NCBI GenBank assembly: GCA_001724995.1
Contig: MEFD01000021.1
Location: forward strand, 1 to 64,000
Origin: Rubrivivax sp. SCN 71-131
Lineage (GTDB): Bacteria; Pseudomonadota; Gammaproteobacteria; Burkholderiales; Burkholderiaceae_C
Direction of reading: 5' to 3'
DNA length: 64,000 nucleotides
Position 1 is the stretch's first letter. Each line of letters begins with the position of its first letter. Position numbers and translations under genes: made by a program. The notes beneath the pieces were generated by a model that saw nothing but the letters and a program-made list of their open reading frames with translations, made no database searches and was not told the origin of the DNA. Shown here one piece after another: positions 1-10,314 of this stretch.

Positions 1-78
1 GACGCCACCAAAACTGCAAACCGCCTCATCCGCAGGCTTCAGCAGATCGGCTACAAAGTCGAGGCCACACCGGTTTGA
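1..78 (+). CDS. C-terminal fragment of an unidentified protein (possibly a transposase)
   Basis: The first 78 bases read as an open frame that ends in TGA, with the N-terminal part outside the window. The 25 visible residues are rich in Arg, Lys and Gln (for example RLIRRLQQIGYKVEATPV). This resembles the basic tails of some IS transposases, but too little is present to name a family. Base use is less G+C-biased than in the following genes (codons such as AAA, ACT, GTT), which suggests foreign origin. The stop lies only 16 bases from the converging 3' end of hisB. An element boundary, if there is one, must fall in about 79-95. Confidence 0.4.
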   Translation, partial: DATKTANRLIRRLQQIGYKVEATPV

Positions 79-94
79 CCAGACACGTTTCATT

Positions 95-709
95 TCAGAG
101 GCTGCCCTTGGTCGAGGGGACGACCCCCGCGGCGCGCGGGTCGGGCGCCAGTGCCATGCGCAGCGCGCGCGCGAAGGCCTTGAAGATCGATTCGCACTGG
201 TGGTGCGCGTTCTCGCCGTGCAGGTTGTCGACGTGCACCGTGGCGCGCGCGTGGTTGACGAAGCCCTGGAAGAACTCCTGCGCCAGCTGGGTGTCGAAAC
301 CGCCGATCGTCGCGGCCTTGAAGGCCACGCGCATGTGCAGCCCGGGGCGACCGGAGAAGTCGACGACGACGCGCGAGAGCGCTTCATCCAGCGGCACGTA
401 GGCATGGCCGTAGCGGCTCAGGCCCTTCTTGTCGGCCAGCGCCTGCGCCACGGCCTGACCGAGCGTGATGCCGACGTCCTCGACCGTGTGGTGGCCGTCG
501 ATGTGCAGGTCGCCGTCGCACTCGACGTCAAGGTCGATCATGCCGTGGCGGGCGATCTGGTCGAGCATGTGGTCGAAGAAGCCGATGCCGGTGGACAGCT
601 GCGCGCGACCGCTGCCGTCGAGGTCGACGCGCACGCGGACCCGGGTCTCCTGGGTGTCGCGCCGCACCTCGGCGACGCGGGCGGCGGGGGCGAGGGCGGG
701 GGCGATCAC
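95..709 (-). CDS. hisB: Imidazoleglycerol-phosphate dehydratase
   Basis: HisB dehydrates imidazole-glycerol phosphate to imidazole-acetol phosphate in cytoplasmic histidine synthesis. The 204-residue product is the monofunctional length. It carries the metal-binding motifs [14 protein letters not shown] and [10 protein letters not shown], and it ends in the usual STKGSL tail, so the 3' end is intact. The GTG start at 709 is chosen because it overlaps the hisC stop by four bases (GTGA), which fits translational coupling. In related genomes hisB is followed by hisHAFIE. Here it is followed by a converging foreign-looking fragment, so the operon is interrupted downstream. Confidence 0.95.
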   Translation of the reverse strand: MIAPALAPAARVAEVRRDTQETRVRVRVDLDGSGRAQLSTGIGFFDHMLDQIARHGMIDLDVECDGDLHIDGHHTVEDVGITLGQAVAQALADKKGLSRYGHAYVPLDEALSRVVVDFSGRPGLHMRVAFKAATIGGFDTQLAQEFFQGFVNHARATVHVDNLHGENAHHQCESIFKAFARALRMALAPDPRAAGVVPSTKGSL

Positions 710-1800
710 AGGCTGGCCTTCAGGGCGTTGAACATGGCCGTATTTTCCTCCGGCGTGCCGACCGTCAGCCGCAGGCAGTTGCCGAGCAGCGGATGCAGGG
801 CCGCGACATGCTTGACGAGCACGCCGCGCGCCTTCATGCCGGCGAAGGCACGCGCCGAGTCGGGCACGCGCACGAGGATCATGTTGGCTTCGCTTGGGAA
901 GGGCCTCACGCCCGGCAGCGCGCGCAGCGCGGCCTGCAGGCGCTCGCGCTCCTGGCGCAGCAGCGCCGCCTGGCGCGCGTACTCGTCGGCGTGGTCCAGC
1001 GCGAACAGCGCCGCTTCGGCGTTGAGCACGCTCACGTTGTAGGGCGGGCGCACCTTGTCGATCTCGTCGATGAGTGCCGCGGCACCGCACAGGTAGCCCA
1101 GGCGCACGCCGGCCAGGCCGAACTTGGAGAGCGTGCGCAGCACCAGCACGTGCTCGTGCTCGTGCTGCGCAAGGCTGGCCATGCGCGTGCGCGAGGCAAA
1201 GGGTTGATACGCCTCGTCGAAGACGACCAGGCCCTGCTGCGCGCCGACGGCCGCGACGAGGCGGTCGATCACCGCGTCGTCGAAGAGGTTGGCGCTCGGG
1301 TTGTTCGGGTAGGCGATGTAGGTCAGCGCGGGGCGGTGCTGCGCGATGGCCGCGAGCATCGCGTCCTCGTCGAGCGCGAAGTCGGCGCTCAGCGGCACGC
1401 CGACGAAGGCCAGACCGCGCAGTCGCGCCGACATCTCGTACATGACGAAGCCCGGCAGGGGCGCGAGCAGCGTGGCGCCCGGGCGGTTGCAGGCCACCGA
1501 GAGGATGTCGATGAGCTCGTCCGAGCCGTTGCCGATCGTCAGCTTGCAGCCCGCAGGCAGCTCGGCGAAGGCGACCAGGCGCTCCATCAGCTGCGCGTGT
1601 CCCGGCCCCGGGTAGCGGTTGATGGCCAGACGCCCCAGGCGCTGCCCCAGTTCCTGCTGCAGCTCGGGCGGCAGCGTGAAGGGGTTCTCCATCGCGTCGA
1701 GCTTGATGAGGCCGCGGCTGTCCTGGATGGCGTAGGCGTGCATCGACTGCACGTCCTGGCGGATGGTGTGCTGCAGGCGTTCGGCAAGGGCGATGGTCAT
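706..1800 (-). CDS. hisC: Histidinol-phosphate aminotransferase
   Basis: This PLP enzyme converts imidazole-acetol phosphate and glutamate to histidinol phosphate and 2-oxoglutarate. The protein has 364 residues. The substrate and PLP motifs are in order: NRYP near residue 61, GNGSDELID near 90, YPNNPS near 164, VFDEAYQPF near 193, and the PLP lysine in TLSKFGLAG at Lys226. The ATG at 1800 overlaps the stop of the upstream PIN-toxin gene (ATGA). The gene therefore appears to be translated as the third cistron of an antitoxin-toxin-hisC-hisB message. hisG and hisD, its usual upstream partners, are absent. Confidence 0.95.
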   Translation of the reverse strand: MTIALAERLQHTIRQDVQSMHAYAIQDSRGLIKLDAMENPFTLPPELQQELGQRLGRLAINRYPGPGHAQLMERLVAFAELPAGCKLTIGNGSDELIDILSVACNRPGATLLAPLPGFVMYEMSARLRGLAFVGVPLSADFALDEDAMLAAIAQHRPALTYIAYPNNPSANLFDDAVIDRLVAAVGAQQGLVVFDEAYQPFASRTRMASLAQHEHEHVLVLRTLSKFGLAGVRLGYLCGAAALIDEIDKVRPPYNVSVLNAEAALFALDHADEYARQAALLRQERERLQAALRALPGVRPFPSEANMILVRVPDSARAFAGMKARGVLVKHVAALHPLLGNCLRLTVGTPEENTAMFNALKASL

Positions 1801-2249
1801 GGCGTGGGGCGGTCGAGGATCTCGGGGCCGAGGAGAAAGGGGTTGACGACGCGCAGGTCGTCGATCATCTGCTCGTGCTGCAGGTCCTCGGTCAGCAGCA
1901 GCCCGCAGCCTTGCTGCTGCGCGGCAGCGACCATGAGGGCGTCCCCGTAGTGCAGGCGATAACGGGCCTCCACCGCCCAGGCCGCGTCCATCGTGTGCGG
2001 ATCGATCTGCCAGGGCTGCCAAGCCAGGAGGCGGCGGATCTCCGCGCGCGCGTCGCCGGCGGCCACCGGGCCCGGGAACTTGCGCCGGATCACCGTGTAG
2101 TACTCGTTGAGGATCTGCGTGCTCAGGCGCCCGCAGCGCCTCTGCCAGCAGCAGGCGATCCACTCGCGGGCCCGGTCGCGCTTGGCGGGGTCGTAGTCGT
2201 CGGCAGCGTGGACGAGCACGTGGGTGTCGACGAACACCAGGGCCGTCAT
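1797..2249 (-). CDS. PIN-domain toxin (VapC-like endoribonuclease)
   Basis: A 150-residue PIN-domain protein. PIN toxins are metal-dependent RNases that are held inactive by the cognate antitoxin. The acidic residues expected for the active site are visible as Asp8 (FVDTHVL), Glu49 (LNEYY), Asp103 ([10 protein letters not shown]) and Asp122 (LTEDL). The residue after the first DT, usually Asn, is His here. The start overlaps the antitoxin stop (ATGA) and the stop overlaps the hisC start (ATGA), so the gene is coupled on both sides. The VapC-like assignment is firm at the fold level. The RNA target cannot be read from sequence. Confidence 0.88.
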   Translation of the reverse strand: MTALVFVDTHVLVHAADDYDPAKRDRAREWIACCWQRRCGRLSTQILNEYYTVIRRKFPGPVAAGDARAEIRRLLAWQPWQIDPHTMDAAWAVEARYRLHYGDALMVAAAQQQGCGLLLTEDLQHEQMIDDLRVVNPFLLGPEILDRPTP

Positions 2250-2503
2250 GGTGCCTGCTGGCGGGCGAGCGCGCGGTCGTGCGTCTCTTCGCGCGTGGGG
2301 TAGCGTCCGTCGGACATGCCGATGCTCCTGAACTGCAGCGCCTCCCGCATCGCGCGCTCGTAGGCGCCGTCGCGGCGCATCTTCTCCGCCAGCATCTCGC
2401 CGACCAGGCGCGAGACGCTGGTGTTGCGCCGCGCCGCTTCCAGCCGCGCCCAGTCGGCGACGCTGTCTTCCATCGTGACGGTGACGTTCTTCATGACAGC
2501 CAT
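2246..2503 (-). CDS. Ribbon-helix-helix antitoxin
   Basis: An 85-residue protein whose N-terminal half looks like an RHH DNA-binding fold. A beta strand (KNVTVTM) is followed by two helices, around DSVADWARLEAARR and SVSRLVGEMLAEKM. The C-terminal half (about residues 45-85) is charged and would wrap the toxin. An alternative in-frame start at 2494 (MKNV...) gives 82 residues and fits the usual family start equally well. No convincing Shine-Dalgarno decides between them. The upstream DNA carries an array of half-sites over the promoter, as expected for an autorepressing RHH antitoxin. Confidence 0.85.
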   Translation of the reverse strand: MAVMKNVTVTMEDSVADWARLEAARRNTSVSRLVGEMLAEKMRRDGAYERAMREALQFRSIGMSDGRYPTREETHDRALARQQAP

Positions 2504-2516
2504 TGCGTTGGATTGA

Positions 2517-2561
2517 CACGAAATTCGTGGAACAGGATTGTCGTGTAACACGAAGATCGTG
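2517..2561. promoter_or_regulatory. Operator array: six half-sites at 8-bp spacing
   Basis: Five-base half-sites begin at 2517 (CACGA), 2525 (TCGTG), 2533 (CAGGA, one mismatch), 2541 (TCGTG), 2549 (CACGA) and 2557 (TCGTG). They alternate in orientation with an exact 8-bp step, giving three inverted pairs with a 16-bp period. The array covers the predicted antitoxin promoter from -35 to past -10. This arrangement is what cooperative binding of RHH dimers would need. Binding by the adjacent antitoxin is inferred from position. Confidence 0.8.
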
Positions 2562-2565
2562 TCAA
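2537..2565 (-). promoter_or_regulatory. Promoter of antitoxin-toxin-hisC-hisB
   Basis: On the minus strand a perfect TTGACA (2565-2560) is followed by a 17-base spacer and GACAAT (2542-2537, four of six matches). The predicted start of transcription is near 2530, about 27 bases before the antitoxin ATG. No other promoter-like sequence was recognised between here and hisC, although an internal one cannot be excluded. A plus-strand TTGACA at 2513-2518, with a poor GATTGT 17 bases on, could serve the divergent exporter gene. Confidence 0.7.
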
Positions 2566-2600
2566 AGCGAGGCGACCGGGCTGCAGGGGCGCGGATCGGG

Positions 2601-2630
2601 GCGACAGGGCACAATCGCCGACCCTGTCGC
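2601..2630 (+). promoter_or_regulatory. Hairpin in the leader of the GDT1-type gene
   Basis: The arms GCGACAGGG (2601-2609) and CCCTGTCGC (2622-2630) are perfectly complementary around a 12-base loop. The structure ends 16 bases before the proposed TTG start of the exporter gene. The loop includes CACAAT, which could instead be a -10 box. It may be a regulatory leader structure or an operator; the sequence does not tell which. Confidence 0.4.
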
Positions 2631-2646
2631 ACGCCGACGTCGTCTC

Positions 2647-3231
2647 TTGCCAGCCTTTCCGGAAGCCTTCCTCGTCTCCACCGGTGTCGTCGCCCTCGGC
2701 GAGATCGGCGACAAGACCCAGCTGCTGGCGCTGATGCTGGCAGCCCGCTACCGGAGGCCGTGGCCGATCGCTGCGGGCATCCTGGTGGCGACGCTGCTCA
2801 ATCATGCGCTGGCCGGGGCCCTGGGTGCGGCGGTCGCGGCCTGGCTCGGGCCGCAACTCCTGCGCTGGATCGTCGGCGTGTCCTTCCTGGCGATGGCGGC
2901 CTGGATGCTGGTGCCCGACGAGGCCGGCGAGCTCGACGGGCGCGGGGGGCGCTACGGCGTCTTCGCCACCACGCTGCTGTGCTTCTTCCTGGCTGAAATG
3001 GGCGATAAGACGCAGATCGCCACCGTCGCCCTGGCCGCCCGCTACCCCGGGCTGGTGGCGGTGGTCGCCGGCAGCACGCTCGGGCTGATGCTGGCCAACG
3101 TGCCGGCGGTCTTCCTGGGCGAGAAGGCGGCGCGCAGGCTGCCGATGCGGCTGGTGCACGCCGCGGGCGCCGCCCTGTTCGCGGGTCTGGGCGTGCTCAT
3201 CCTGCTGGGGCTGTCGCCGATCGGAAGCTGA
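2647..3231 (+). CDS. GDT1/TMEM165-family membrane protein (probable Mn2+/Ca2+ exporter)
   Basis: A 194-residue inner-membrane protein with about six transmembrane helices in two repeats. Each repeat carries the family signature: ALGEIGDKTQ in the first and LAEMGDKTQ in the second. Characterised bacterial members export manganese. The TTG at 2647 is chosen because family members begin a few residues before the EAFLVSTG segment. The frame is open further upstream, but that part is Arg-rich, non-membrane sequence lying in the toxin-antitoxin control region. It is divergent from the antitoxin operon. Confidence 0.85.
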   Translation: MPAFPEAFLVSTGVVALGEIGDKTQLLALMLAARYRRPWPIAAGILVATLLNHALAGALGAAVAAWLGPQLLRWIVGVSFLAMAAWMLVPDEAGELDGRGGRYGVFATTLLCFFLAEMGDKTQIATVALAARYPGLVAVVAGSTLGLMLANVPAVFLGEKAARRLPMRLVHAAGAALFAGLGVLILLGLSPIGS

Positions 3232-3278
3232 AGCATCGCCCTGCAGTTCGCGCGCGAACGGCCGAAAACCCTGTCCAG

Positions 3279-3512
3279 ATGAACGGCATTCTCGCGATCG
3301 GAGCCGCCGGCATGCGCACGGCGATGGCTGAACTGCAGGGCTCGGCGGGTCGCGTCGCGCGCATGGCATCGGCCCGCCCGTCGGCTGCAGGCGTCGACCT
3401 CGGGGCCGAGGCGGTGCAGCAGCTCGAGGCCCGCGACGCGTTCATCGCCAGCGCCAAGGTCGTGAAGACGGCCGATGCCATGCTCGGCACGCTGCTCGAC
3501 ACCTTGGCCTGA
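3279..3512 (+). CDS. Small protein resembling the C-terminal segment of flagellar rod/hook proteins
   Basis: A 77-residue protein. Its last 40 residues (VDLGAEAVQQLEARDAF, then KVVKTADAMLGTLLDTLA) resemble the C-terminal helix shared by FlgC, FlgE and related axial proteins, which packs in the flagellar core. There is no room for the N-terminal partner helix or the hook core, and no other flagellar gene is nearby. It may be a free-standing member of a small family seen in Burkholderiales, with unknown function. It lies 47 bases after the exporter gene on the same strand. Confidence 0.6.
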   Translation: MNGILAIGAAGMRTAMAELQGSAGRVARMASARPSAAGVDLGAEAVQQLEARDAFIASAKVVKTADAMLGTLLDTLA

Positions 3513-3758
3513 GTGTTGCCGCGGGCCGCGAGGGAGCGCGCCGGGTCGGAGCGTCAACCTGCGGCCCCGTCGCCGCGTTCAGGGTCGGAGGGGTTGGGTG
3601 GTGTGTGGTACGGACACCACGAAGACGCCTGTGGCCGTCTGCATCAAAGCGCAGACGCATCGATGGCAGACAATGGACGCCGTTTCGGCGGCGCCCACGG
3701 CTTGGCCGCGGCGCCGTCCGGACTCTCCCGAGCTCAAGACTGAAAGGACAACTGCACC

Positions 3759-4070
3759 ATGATCCGACGCGCCCTGTTCCTGTCGGCCCTGCTGGCCACG
3801 GCCTCGGCACCTGCCCTGGCCGACCTGGCGATGGCCAAGAAGTACAACTGCACCGCCTGTCACGCCACCGACAAGAAGCTGGTCGGCCCGGCCTACCAGG
3901 AAGTGGCCAAGAAGTATGCCGGCCAGAAGGACGCCGAGGCGAACCTGATCCTGCACATCAAGAAGGGCAGCACGGGTCGCTGGGGCCCGGTGCCGATGCC
4001 GCCGAACGCGGCGGTGCCCGATGCCGACGTCGCCTCGCTGGCGAAGTGGATCATGGCCGGCGCCAAGTAA
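3759..4070 (+). CDS. Small class I cytochrome c (c551/c552 type)
   Basis: A 103-residue periplasmic monohaem cytochrome. A signal peptide ends near ALA at residue 21. The haem-attachment motif CTACH follows about 12 residues later, and the sixth ligand is probably the Met in GPVPMPPN. It carries electrons between periplasmic redox partners, which cannot be specified from sequence. AAAGGAC lies just before the ATG as a ribosome-binding site. Upstream, GACAAT at 3669-3674 may be the -10 box. The gene is followed by a strong terminator, so it is probably monocistronic. The 246 bases before it hold two hairpins (3598-3620 and 3637-3656) and no gene. Confidence 0.9.
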   Translation: MIRRALFLSALLATASAPALADLAMAKKYNCTACHATDKKLVGPAYQEVAKKYAGQKDAEANLILHIKKGSTGRWGPVPMPPNAAVPDADVASLAKWIMAGAK

Positions 4071-4091
4071 GCCGGCTGCCGACCGTGCATC

Positions 4092-4124
4092 GTGAAGGGG
4101 CGGCCTGCGGGCCGCCTTTTTCAC
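4092..4124. terminator. Bidirectional rho-independent terminator
   Basis: GGCGGCC (4099-4105) pairs with GGCCGCC (4110-4116) around a four-base loop and is followed by five T residues. The outer arms GTGAA and TTCAC also pair, so the structure works from both strands. It separates the plus-strand cytochrome gene from the minus-strand lemA-like gene. Confidence 0.85.
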
Positions 4125-4178
4125 GTCGGCGGCGGCGATTCGCCAGCCGTCCCTTGACATGCCGCCGCTGGCGGAGGT

Positions 4179-4727
4179 CTACAGTCGCCCCGCGGGCGTG
4201 AAGGCGTAGAGCCGGGCAAGCCAGCGCGTCGGGAATTCGGCGAGGGCCTCGTCGTAGGCCCGTGCGGCTTCGTTGAACACCTGGCGCGCGAAGCCGAGCC
4301 TGGCGTCCAGATCGCGCAGGCCGGCAAGTTGCGCGGTGACCGGCTCGGCCAGCCGGTCCTGCTGCTGTTCGAGCAGCGCCAGCACGCGCGCCGTGCCGGC
4401 GGCAAGCGTCGTTTCCGCGCCGGCCAGGGCCGCCGCCAACTCGGCGCCCACCGGGCGTGCGCGCAGCGCATCCGCGGCCTTGCGCGAGGCCGCCTGCGCG
4501 GCCTGCCAGGCTTCCAGCGCACCTTCTTCGCCGGCCAGGGCTGGCCGCGCCAGCGCGGCCAGCGCAGCCGCGGCTTCGGCACGGCGCTGCAACAGCTCGT
4601 CGAGTTGGCGGAAGGCGTCACCGATGACGGTGCGCATCGCCACCAGCCGGTTGTAGGCGCCGACCATCCAGAAGACGATCACCGCCGCCGCGGCGAGGAC
4701 GAGCCAGGGGTTCGGCGCGGCCTGCAC
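4179..4727 (-). CDS. LemA-family membrane protein
   Basis: A 182-residue protein with one N-terminal transmembrane helix (about residues 6-20) followed by YNRLVAMRTVIGDAFRQLDELLQRR, which matches the LemA family opening. The rest is a long Ala-rich helical region. LemA proteins are membrane-anchored helical bundles without an established enzymatic role. The GTG at 4727 is chosen because a start further in (ATG at the end of the helix) would remove the membrane segment. It begins two bases after the proA stop, so the two are probably cotranscribed. Confidence 0.75.
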   Translation of the reverse strand: MQAAPNPWLVLAAAAVIVFWMVGAYNRLVAMRTVIGDAFRQLDELLQRRAEAAAALAALARPALAGEEGALEAWQAAQAASRKAADALRARPVGAELAAALAGAETTLAAGTARVLALLEQQQDRLAEPVTAQLAGLRDLDARLGFARQVFNEAARAYDEALAEFPTRWLARLYAFTPAGRL

Positions 4728-4729
4728 GG

Positions 4730-6004
4730 CTAGTGCCGCTGCTCGCCCTGGCCGAGCACGATCCACTTCAGCGAGGTCAGGCCCTCGAGCCCGACCGGGC
4801 CGCGGGCGTGGAACTTGTCGGTGCTGATGCCGATCTCGGCCCCCAGCCCGTACTCGAATCCGTCGGCGAAGCGCGTGCTCGCATTGACCATGACGCTGGC
4901 GGAATCGACCTCGCGCAGAAAGCGCATCGCGCTCGGGTGGTGGGTGGTGAGGATCGCGTCGGTGTGGTGCGAGCCGTAGCGGTTGATGTGCGCGATCGCC
5001 TCGTCCAGCGAATCGACGAGCTTGATGCTGATGATGCGGTCCAGGTACTCGGTGGCCCAGTCTTCCTCGGTCGCGGCGACCACGCCGGCACGCGGCGCGA
5101 GCAGGGCCGCGGCGCGCGGGCAGCAGCGCATCTGCACGCCCTTGGCGGCGAAGACGTCGCCGATCGCCGGCAGGAAGCCCGCGGCCTGGGCGGCATGCAC
5201 GAGCAGCGACTCCGCCGCGTTGCAGGGGCTGACCTTCTGCGTCTTGGCGTTGTCGGTCACGGCCACCGCCAGCGCCAGGTCGACCTCTGCGTCGACGTAG
5301 ACGTGGCAGTTGCCGTCCAGGTGCTTGATGACGGGCACGCGCGCCTCGCGGCTGATGCGCTCGATCAGGCCCTTGCCGCCGCGCGGGATGATGACGTCCA
5401 CGCTCTCGGTCATCGTGATCAGGTGGCCGACGGCGGCGCGGTCGGTGGTCGCCACCAGTTGCACCGCCTCGGGCGGCAGGGCGGCTTCGGCCAGCGCCTC
5501 CTGTACCAGGCGCCACAGCGCGAGGTTGGACTGCAGCGCCTCCGAGCCGCCGCGCAGGATGCAGGCGTTGCCGCTCTTGATGGCCAGCGACGCGGCCTCG
5601 ATCGTCACGTTCGGGCGGCTCTCGTAGATCATGCCGAACACGCCCAGCGGCACGCGCATCTGGCCGACGCTGATGCCGCTCGGGCGGCGCTTGACGCCGC
5701 TGATCTCGCCGATCGGGTCGGGCATCGCGGCGATCTGCTCGCAACCCTCGGCGACCGTCTCGATCACCTGCGGCGTGAGCTTCAGGCGGTCGACCATCGG
5801 CTCGGTCAGGCCTGCTGCGCGCGCGGCGACCAGATCCTGCTGGTTGGCCGCGGCCAGCGGCGCCCCGGCTTCGCGCAGCCGCCGCGCCAGCGCCAGCAGT
5901 GCGCGGTTCTTGGCGGCGCTGCCTGCGGCGGCCATGCGCGTGGCCGCCGCGCGTGCAGCGGCGCCGAGGGCGGCCATGGTGGCCGGAAGATTGCTCGCGT
6001 CCAT
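4730..6004 (-). CDS. proA: Glutamate-5-semialdehyde dehydrogenase (gamma-glutamyl phosphate reductase)
   Basis: ProA reduces glutamyl-5-phosphate with NADPH to glutamate semialdehyde, the second step of proline synthesis. The 424-residue product has the expected length. It contains the family motifs [16 protein letters not shown] near residue 119, the catalytic cysteine in [11 protein letters not shown] at Cys261, and the C-terminal [21 protein letters not shown] region. The upstream neighbour is an AEC permease 29 bases away; proB is not in the window. No strong ribosome-binding site is evident. Confidence 0.97.
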   Translation of the reverse strand: MDASNLPATMAALGAAARAAATRMAAAGSAAKNRALLALARRLREAGAPLAAANQQDLVAARAAGLTEPMVDRLKLTPQVIETVAEGCEQIAAMPDPIGEISGVKRRPSGISVGQMRVPLGVFGMIYESRPNVTIEAASLAIKSGNACILRGGSEALQSNLALWRLVQEALAEAALPPEAVQLVATTDRAAVGHLITMTESVDVIIPRGGKGLIERISREARVPVIKHLDGNCHVYVDAEVDLALAVAVTDNAKTQKVSPCNAAESLLVHAAQAAGFLPAIGDVFAAKGVQMRCCPRAAALLAPRAGVVAATEEDWATEYLDRIISIKLVDSLDEAIAHINRYGSHHTDAILTTHHPSAMRFLREVDSASVMVNASTRFADGFEYGLGAEIGISTDKFHARGPVGLEGLTSLKWIVLGQGEQRH

Positions 6005-6033
6005 GGTGCGGGATTTTCCCCGATCGGCTTCGC

Positions 6034-7026
6034 TCAGTGCGGGAGTCGCGCCAACACCGCCAGCCAGAGTGAGGCCGTGGTCGCGAAGGCGACCGTGCTG
6101 ACGACGATGCCGGCGTTGGCCTCGGCCTCCAGCGTGCGGTAGCGCTGCGCGAACATCAGCGTGTTGCTGCCGGCAGGCAGTGCCGCCATCAGCACCGCCA
6201 CCGACAGCGGCAGGCCGCGCAGCCCGAAGCCCGCGTACGCGACCACCAGCACCAGCGCCGGCAGCGCGAAGAGCTTGAGCAGGCAGGCGCGCGCCACGCC
6301 GTGAAGCTGCTCGCGCCGCACCGGGTCGTAGGCCAGCGTCAGGCCGATGGCGACCAGGCACACCGGCACCACCGCCGAGCCGAGCACGCGCAGTGCTTCG
6401 TCGAGCACCGGATGCAGCGTGAGCCCGCCGAGGTTCCACAGCAGCCCGAGCAGCACCGGCAATACGACGGGATGGATGATGGTGTTTCGCAGCGTCTGCC
6501 GCAGCATCGGCCAGAGCGCGGAAGCCTGCCCGCTGCGCGCGCGTTCGCGCGCGAGGTCGAGCTCGACGAGCGCGGTCATCACGCTCAGCAGGATGATCGC
6601 GTGCACGCTGACGAGCGCGATGTGGATCGCCAGCCCCGCCTCGCCGAAGAGCGCGGCGGCCATCGGGATGCCCAGCTGCACCGAGTTGCCGAAGGCTGCC
6701 GAGATCGCGTGCACCGAAGGTGCCGCCGCGCCCTCGCGCGCGGCGCTGCCGCGCACGCGGTGCCAGGCGTAGACCAGCAGCATCAAGCCGACCACCGGGA
6801 CGAAGTAGGCGGCCACCGTGCGCCAGGGCATGGCCGCGGCGTCCAGCCGCGCCGTGGTGCGAAAGAGCAGCGCCGGCACGAAGATCGAGAAGGCTGCCGC
6901 GCCGAGCAGCCGCGCCGGATCGCTGCGCTCGCGGCCCGATTCCAGCCAGCGCCAGCGCCCGGCCGCCCAGCCCAGCAGCACGGTGAGGAAGATCGCCAGC
7001 AGCTTCTGGACGACGGCAGCGGTCAC
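6034..7026 (-). CDS. AEC (auxin efflux carrier) family permease
   Basis: A 330-residue membrane protein with about ten transmembrane helices in the two-bundle AEC pattern. The polar crossover motifs [11 protein letters not shown] (about residues 130-140) and [13 protein letters not shown] (about 290-302) are visible. Family members in proteobacteria are mostly carboxylate or malonate carriers, but the substrate here is unknown. Translation appears to start at GTG 7026, 52 bases after the topB stop, so it may be cotranscribed with topB. Confidence 0.85.
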   Translation of the reverse strand: MTAAVVQKLLAIFLTVLLGWAAGRWRWLESGRERSDPARLLGAAAFSIFVPALLFRTTARLDAAAMPWRTVAAYFVPVVGLMLLVYAWHRVRGSAAREGAAAPSVHAISAAFGNSVQLGIPMAAALFGEAGLAIHIALVSVHAIILLSVMTALVELDLARERARSGQASALWPMLRQTLRNTIIHPVVLPVLLGLLWNLGGLTLHPVLDEALRVLGSAVVPVCLVAIGLTLAYDPVRREQLHGVARACLLKLFALPALVLVVAYAGFGLRGLPLSVAVLMAALPAGSNTLMFAQRYRTLEAEANAGIVVSTVAFATTASLWLAVLARLPH

Positions 7027-7078
7027 GCCGGGCCTCGCACGCCTGCGCTGGGCTTCGGACCGTGCCGGCGCCGTCGGC

Positions 7079-9676
<2,598 letters not shown>

Positions 9677-9714
9677 GTCTGGTCGATGTCAGCGGCCGCC
9701 CCGTGGGGCGTGCC

Positions 9715-9720
9715 TAAAAT
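9715..9720 (+). promoter_or_regulatory. Possible -10 box for the SET-domain gene
   Basis: TAAAAT, followed by a G+C-rich stretch, lies 35 bases before the most upstream plausible start of the SET gene. No clear -35 is present at 17 bases. It sits in the 79-base gap between the divergent topB and SET genes. Confidence 0.35.
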
Positions 9721-9755
9721 GCCGTTTCCACGCGCGCGCATGCACACGCGCGCCC

Positions 9756-10271
9756 ATGATCTCAATGTACCGAATGACGAAGACCGCGCAAGCGATGCCC
9801 CGCCGCGGCGGCGGCGCCGGGGGGAGAAGGCTGCAGGTGCGGCGCTCGGGCGTGCACGGCAAGGGCGTCTACGCGCTGCAGGCGATCGCCGCCGGGCAGA
9901 CCCTGTTCGAGTACACCGGCGAGCGCATCGCCTGGCCCGAGGCGCTGCGCCGCCACCCGCACGACCCGAAGGATCCGCACCACACCTTCTACTTCAGCCT
10001 CGACGACGGCAGCCACGTCATCGACGCCAAGTTCGGCGGCAACGCCTCGCGCTGGATCAACCACGCCTGCGAGCCCAACTGCGAGGCCGACGAGGAGAAC
10101 GGGCGCGTCTTCATCCGCGCGCTGCGCGACATCGAGCCCGGCGAAGAGCTCTTTTACGACTATGGCCTGGTGATCGACGAGCGCTACACGGCCAAGCTCA
10201 AGCGCGAGTACGCCTGCCGCTGCGGCAGCGCGCACTGCCGCGGCACCATGCTCGCGCCCAAGCGGCGCTGA
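9756..10271 (+). CDS. SET-domain protein (putative protein lysine methyltransferase)
   Basis: The protein has 171 residues from ATG 9756. In-frame ATGs at 9765, 9774 and 9795 are possible starts and no ribosome-binding site decides. The SET fold is complete: HGKGVYAL for the S-adenosylmethionine loop, NHACEPNCEA for the NHxCxPN motif, and ELFYDYG with the catalytic Tyr. A post-SET-like zinc cluster follows (CRCGSAHCRG). Such proteins methylate lysines in eukaryotes; bacterial targets are mostly unknown. It is followed 44 bases later by birA on the same strand. Confidence 0.88.
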   Translation: MISMYRMTKTAQAMPRRGGGAGGRRLQVRRSGVHGKGVYALQAIAAGQTLFEYTGERIAWPEALRRHPHDPKDPHHTFYFSLDDGSHVIDAKFGGNASRWINHACEPNCEADEENGRVFIRALRDIEPGEELFYDYGLVIDERYTAKLKREYACRCGSAHCRGTMLAPKRR

Positions 10272-10314
10272 AGCGCGTCGCTCCGGTGCCCCGGTTCGAA
10301 GCCGTCCCGCTGTC

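Noticed and set aside
2566..2646. A yybP-ykoY manganese riboswitch before the GDT1-type gene
   Set aside because: The leader is too short and the conserved junction sequence is absent; only a simple hairpin is seen.
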